From Amaranthus tricolor (taxonomy: Eukaryota > Streptophyta > Magnoliopsida > Caryophyllales > Amaranthaceae): DNA of 64,000 nucleotides. The position numbers and the translations under genes were made by a program. Location of the stretch: assembly GCF_026212465.1 (NCBI RefSeq), contig NC_080049.1, positions 381,960-445,959 on the forward strand, in the 5' to 3' direction. The notes beneath the pieces were generated by a model. It saw only the letters and a list, made by a program, of their open reading frames with translations. It was not told the origin of the DNA and did not search any database. Positions 60,659-64,000 of the stretch are shown here, piece after piece (positions within the stretch are counted from its first letter, which is position 1; each line of letters begins with the position of its first letter).

Positions 60659-61930
60659 TTAGAAGAAAGCCCTACTGCCATAGAAGACTCGAGAACCAGT
60701 ACTCTTTGGTGTTTCTGACTTCTGATCAGAATTTGAATTCCCTGATTTAGTAGGTTCAGACTCAAGATTCATGGGAAGCTTCATTTTGGCCAAAGAGTCG
60801 GTAAACTGCTGCATGCTCTTCATGTACATATCCACTATGTCTTGCTGCACCATCTTCTCCTCTGGCTCAACAATCACATTCAGAAGTGGGTTTAGAATTG
60901 TATCTTTTGAGGCTTTATGATCAACATCAGCAGAATTGCTCTTAACGGAGGAAACAAGCTCGTGGGTTGGAGACTCAGAAGTGACAGGGGCCTCAGAAGA
61001 CTGAGAGCTAGTAGGGAGACAAACAGATGGAAGAGATTCATTGGTGGAAATGCTGCTAGGAGGGGATTCTGCGTTGGGGATAGTCGGTTTGGACTTCTCT
61101 TCACTGTTAGCTGACAAACACTCCACGATACGAACACCAAGCTCGTGGCTCTCAGAGTCAGATGAAACCAAACTCTCGGTAGTTTGAGATTCTAAATTGA
61201 TCCCAAAGTACTCGGATATCATCATTTCGTTTTCATTCACTATATTTGGGTCAGGAAACTCGATCTTGTCAAAATCACTAGGAGTAGACTCCAATGCTTC
61301 TGATGCCCGAACAGCATTTTCAGCATCCATAGGTAGTTTAGGAATTTCCAGGACTTCTGGGGATGCTCCAGAGTATGAAAGAGACAATTGCACATATCCA
61401 GATGGAGAATGGAAAAGATCAGTCGACGAGAGAGTGAATTCTTTCTCTAATTTCCCGTTCTTGATAAAAATTTCTGATAATGGGACAAGAGCGAACCCGA
61501 GTAGCTGATCTTCAAGGTAATTTCTGACACGGCTAAGCATCCAAATCTCACATTTTAAAGAGGACTCCATGGTTCTAACATTCAGCCGAATGCTTTGGTT
61601 AAAGACGGGATTTCTCCCACCACCATTGATGGTTTGAGTGGATACCGCAGTTTCAGGATCACTGGTCAAGCAAAGCTTGGCATAAACATCTTGTTTATGG
61701 TAAATACAGATGTTCTGAATGTCCCTTGCCTGATGTACAAACACATCTAGGGTGCCAATGAAGTCTTCCCGGTTATAAACGTTCGACTTCACCCCATTGA
61801 TTTTGTCTGTTCCATTAGACAAGTGATTGATGGATCCCTTGACCAAGACTTCAGCTTTTTGTTTCTCTGGCTCATGGCCACTAACAGTTAGGTTCTTGAA
61901 TGGTGAAACAACAGATTGTGGAGAGTCCAT
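60659..61930 (-). CDS. C2-domain (CaLB-type) protein
   Basis: An intronless coding region of 423 residues. An N-terminal 50 residues (MDSPQSVVSPFKNLTV) lead to one C2 domain at about 55-200: GTLDVFVHQARDIQNICIYH, DVYAKLCL, NGGGRNPVFNQSIRLNV and DQLLGFALVPLSEIF. The C-terminal half is Ser/Pro/Glu-rich and probably disordered, with a conserved-looking end (DIVDMYMKSMQQFTDSLAKM, RVFYGSRAFF). Similar Arabidopsis proteins (such as At5g55530) are annotated as calcium-dependent lipid-binding. Several acidic positions of the Ca2+ loops are not obvious, so calcium binding is unproven. The gene lies tail-to-tail with the TORNADO1-like gene. Confidence 0.9.
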   Translation of the reverse strand: MDSPQSVVSPFKNLTVSGHEPEKQKAEVLVKGSINHLSNGTDKINGVKSNVYNREDFIGTLDVFVHQARDIQNICIYHKQDVYAKLCLTSDPETAVSTQTINGGGRNPVFNQSIRLNVRTMESSLKCEIWMLSRVRNYLEDQLLGFALVPLSEIFIKNGKLEKEFTLSSTDLFHSPSGYVQLSLSYSGASPEVLEIPKLPMDAENAVRASEALESTPSDFDKIEFPDPNIVNENEMMISEYFGINLESQTTESLVSSDSESHELGVRIVECLSANSEEKSKPTIPNAESPPSSISTNESLPSVCLPTSSQSSEAPVTSESPTHELVSSVKSNSADVDHKASKDTILNPLLNVIVEPEEKMVQQDIVDMYMKSMQQFTDSLAKMKLPMNLESEPTKSGNSNSDQKSETPKSTGSRVFYGSRAFF

Positions 61931-63700
61931 TCTAAAACAGAATTACAAACCTGTAAAGCCATAAGAAAATGAATTAAGAAGCAAGTTCAACAAGGCTTTG
62001 TTCTTTTGACCTTAAAATAATACCAAACTTAGTGCGGATAAGTATATCCAAGTACAATTTTTTTCAATGGGGTAACATGTTCAATAAGGGTTTCAAAGGG
62101 GAAAATATACTCCGTTCGAAACAAGCAAATAAATCCGCGTAAGGGAATTAAAATATGCAAACAAGGAACCTTAATTAAGACAACGTTCGAATCAAGCAAA
62201 TAAATTCGGGTAAGGGAATTTAATATGATTAAGACAATATAGTAAAACTAAAGAAGGTGATCTCTAATGAATCATTTGCCATAACAAGCCTAACAAAAGA
62301 AACACTACTAAATCTAGAGAACCACAAATGAAAATAACTCTACATATAAAATCCCAAAAAGGAATAATTACAAGGGCAACTTCTCATGCAATTAAGTATC
62401 CAAGCAAGGTAACCAATCCAATATTTTTTTCCACTAATAGTGAAGATGATTACAACTAGTAAACCTCTAAGTGCAAATTTAACAAACCCCAAAACTATAA
62501 AAAAAAATTAAAAAAAAAAAAGCAAAAAATAACAAGGGAAACAAGTTAAGGTGAACTTTGCATCTTTTGAGGATCCCAAGAACAACATGCTTGATTTATT
62601 ATTTAACAGAAATGAAGACAAAACCCAGAAACAATATTCCACTGATCTAAAAGTAGATGCCTTTAGTTTTAATATTTGTGCACATGCTCACCAAACCCAG
62701 ATTCTTAAACTTCAACTTTTGTTACCCTGCTACTCAATATCTAGTAAAACATCCCCACCTTAATTCCTCTCTTGGCTGTGTAACAAATAGAGAATAAGGA
62801 ATCTCAATCTGCATAATACTAATCAAACATTCATCCAATTACAGTAAACCTATACAAGATTTCATTAAAAAAAAAAACCCAAAATTTAAGGAACGCAGAA
62901 CCGAAATTATGTTTTTTTGTTTTGTTTTTCACTACAATTATTTCAATTTGCTAGGATAGAGAAAATCCCAAAACCCTTACAAACTGAAATAGGATACATA
63001 CCTCTACAAGGTCAGCTCCAAAATACAGCAACTAAAAAAAGAGAAACCCCAAGAGATCTTTAAAAGGAGAAAAATAAAAACTAATCAAACAAGAAAACCA
63101 GGAAAAACCCCACAATTTAATACATCAATAAAGCAAAACAAACCCCACTTAAAACTAAAAGACCTAACACAAAAATCAAAGTAAATTGAAACAGTCATAC
63201 AAAAAGATAAAAAGTGGAAAAACAAGATCACAAAGCAAAATTCAGAGACTAACAACTAAGAAATTAAGCTTGAAAAAGTAAAAACATTCAAGAGAAAGCA
63301 TTAAATGCAAAGAAGAATTCAAACTCACAAAAAGATGTAAATTTTCTACTTTCTTTACCCAATTTAGGCCAAAAAATGGAGAAAGATTATGTCTTTTCCT
63401 AGCCTTTTCAGTGTAAAAGTCAAATTTGTTTTACTGGCAACAATTAAGAATGAATTCAGGAGGCAAGCACTGAGCTCAAGGCCTTAAATTTCAAAGATTA
63501 GTCGAATACCCAGTACTTCAATCGAGGAATTCTTACAAAAATTTGGGAAAAAAACTGAAAATTGAAGCTTGAAATTTGTGCATCAAAGATCAAAGGAAAG
63601 AGCAGGAAAAGGGGAAAAATAAAATCTAAAATTTTGTAGATTACTTGATAAAAAAGAGAGAGTGGGAGGTGTGTAGGTCAGGGTATTTTGTAGATGTTTG
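61931..63700 (-). other. 5'-UTR region of the C2 gene with intron(s)
   Basis: A plausible 5'-UTR intron spans 61951-63001 (donor GAG|GTATGT, acceptor TTTACAG|GTTTG just before the ATG). A second, less certain one could be 63032-63331 (GTGAGT donor, TTTTTTTAG acceptor). Leader sequence probably extends to about 63690. No other gene is seen. Confidence 0.5.
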
Positions 63701-64000
63701 TCTGAATGTTGTACTGGAATAGAGTATGTATTTGTAGCTTAGACTGAGTCATCTTTGTGTATCGACATTTCAACATTGAGATTTTCTTTTTATTGATTGT
63801 CAAAAAGGTCCAACCTTCTTTATAAAAGTTTTGAATAAAAAACAATCAATCAAAACAATCTTGCATTTATGCACTTGCTTTAAGTTTATTTAGAACTTTA
63901 ATCGAAAATATTGGTTGATTACTTGATTTTTTTTTTGTGTAATTGGATTATACATAATTAAGCATTTATTTTTCAAAATAAAGTTTCAGATTATATGATA
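63701..64000. other. Upstream region of the C2 gene
   Basis: AT-rich; nothing specific is recognised. Confidence 0.4.

Noticed and set aside
60892..61508. Frames of 65-103 residues overlapping the C2 gene on both strands
   Set aside because: They are shadows of the Ser/Pro-rich C2-domain coding region in other frames.

Overview
The window is plant nuclear DNA from a eudicot: GT-AG introns throughout, plant-only gene families (cellulose synthase-like E, WNK kinase, TORNADO1, PRAT/TIM22, plant mobile domain), an AT-rich background, and dense DNA transposons, SINEs and LTR elements. I cannot name the species. Some repeats feel familiar from Caryophyllales, but that is an impression only.

Layout. 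1-6440 is most of a Mutator-like element (MULE). Its left end lies outside the window and its right terminal repeat ends near 6436. It carries two convergent genes: a plant-mobile-domain gene (+) and a transposase fused to an OTU cysteine-protease domain (-). The first intron of each gene holds palindromic hairpins flanked by A and T runs. 7731-11473 is an intact eight-exon cellulose synthase-like E gene. A 4.4-kb Copia retrotransposon (11517-15947) with a 5-bp target duplication sits antisense 43 bp after its stop codon. 16665-20494 (-) is a five-exon PRAT/TIM22-family gene. 20.5-32.8 kb is transposon-rich: a 1.9-kb non-autonomous element with 9-bp target duplication, a decayed hAT transposase, and a MITE between two (TA)n tracts. 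32826-33973 is a WNK11-like kinase with a 5'-leader exon about 0.9 kb upstream. 34-46 kb is gene-poor and contains several MITEs, microsatellites and one well-delimited SINE. 46082-50456 is a seven-exon SUMO-type (C48) protease, 51059-51130 a tRNA-Arg(CCT), 52914-57855 a TORNADO1-like ROCO/LRR gene, and 60659-61930 (-) a C2-domain gene with a long 5'-UTR intron.

The host genes do not form a pathway. However, PRAT/TIM22, WNK11, TORNADO1 and the C2 gene all resemble Arabidopsis loci that I recall as clustered around At5g55510-At5g55560, so 16-62 kb looks like a conserved syntenic block swollen by transposons. The exon joins given here were worked out by hand from splice sites and reading phase; there is no transcript evidence behind them.
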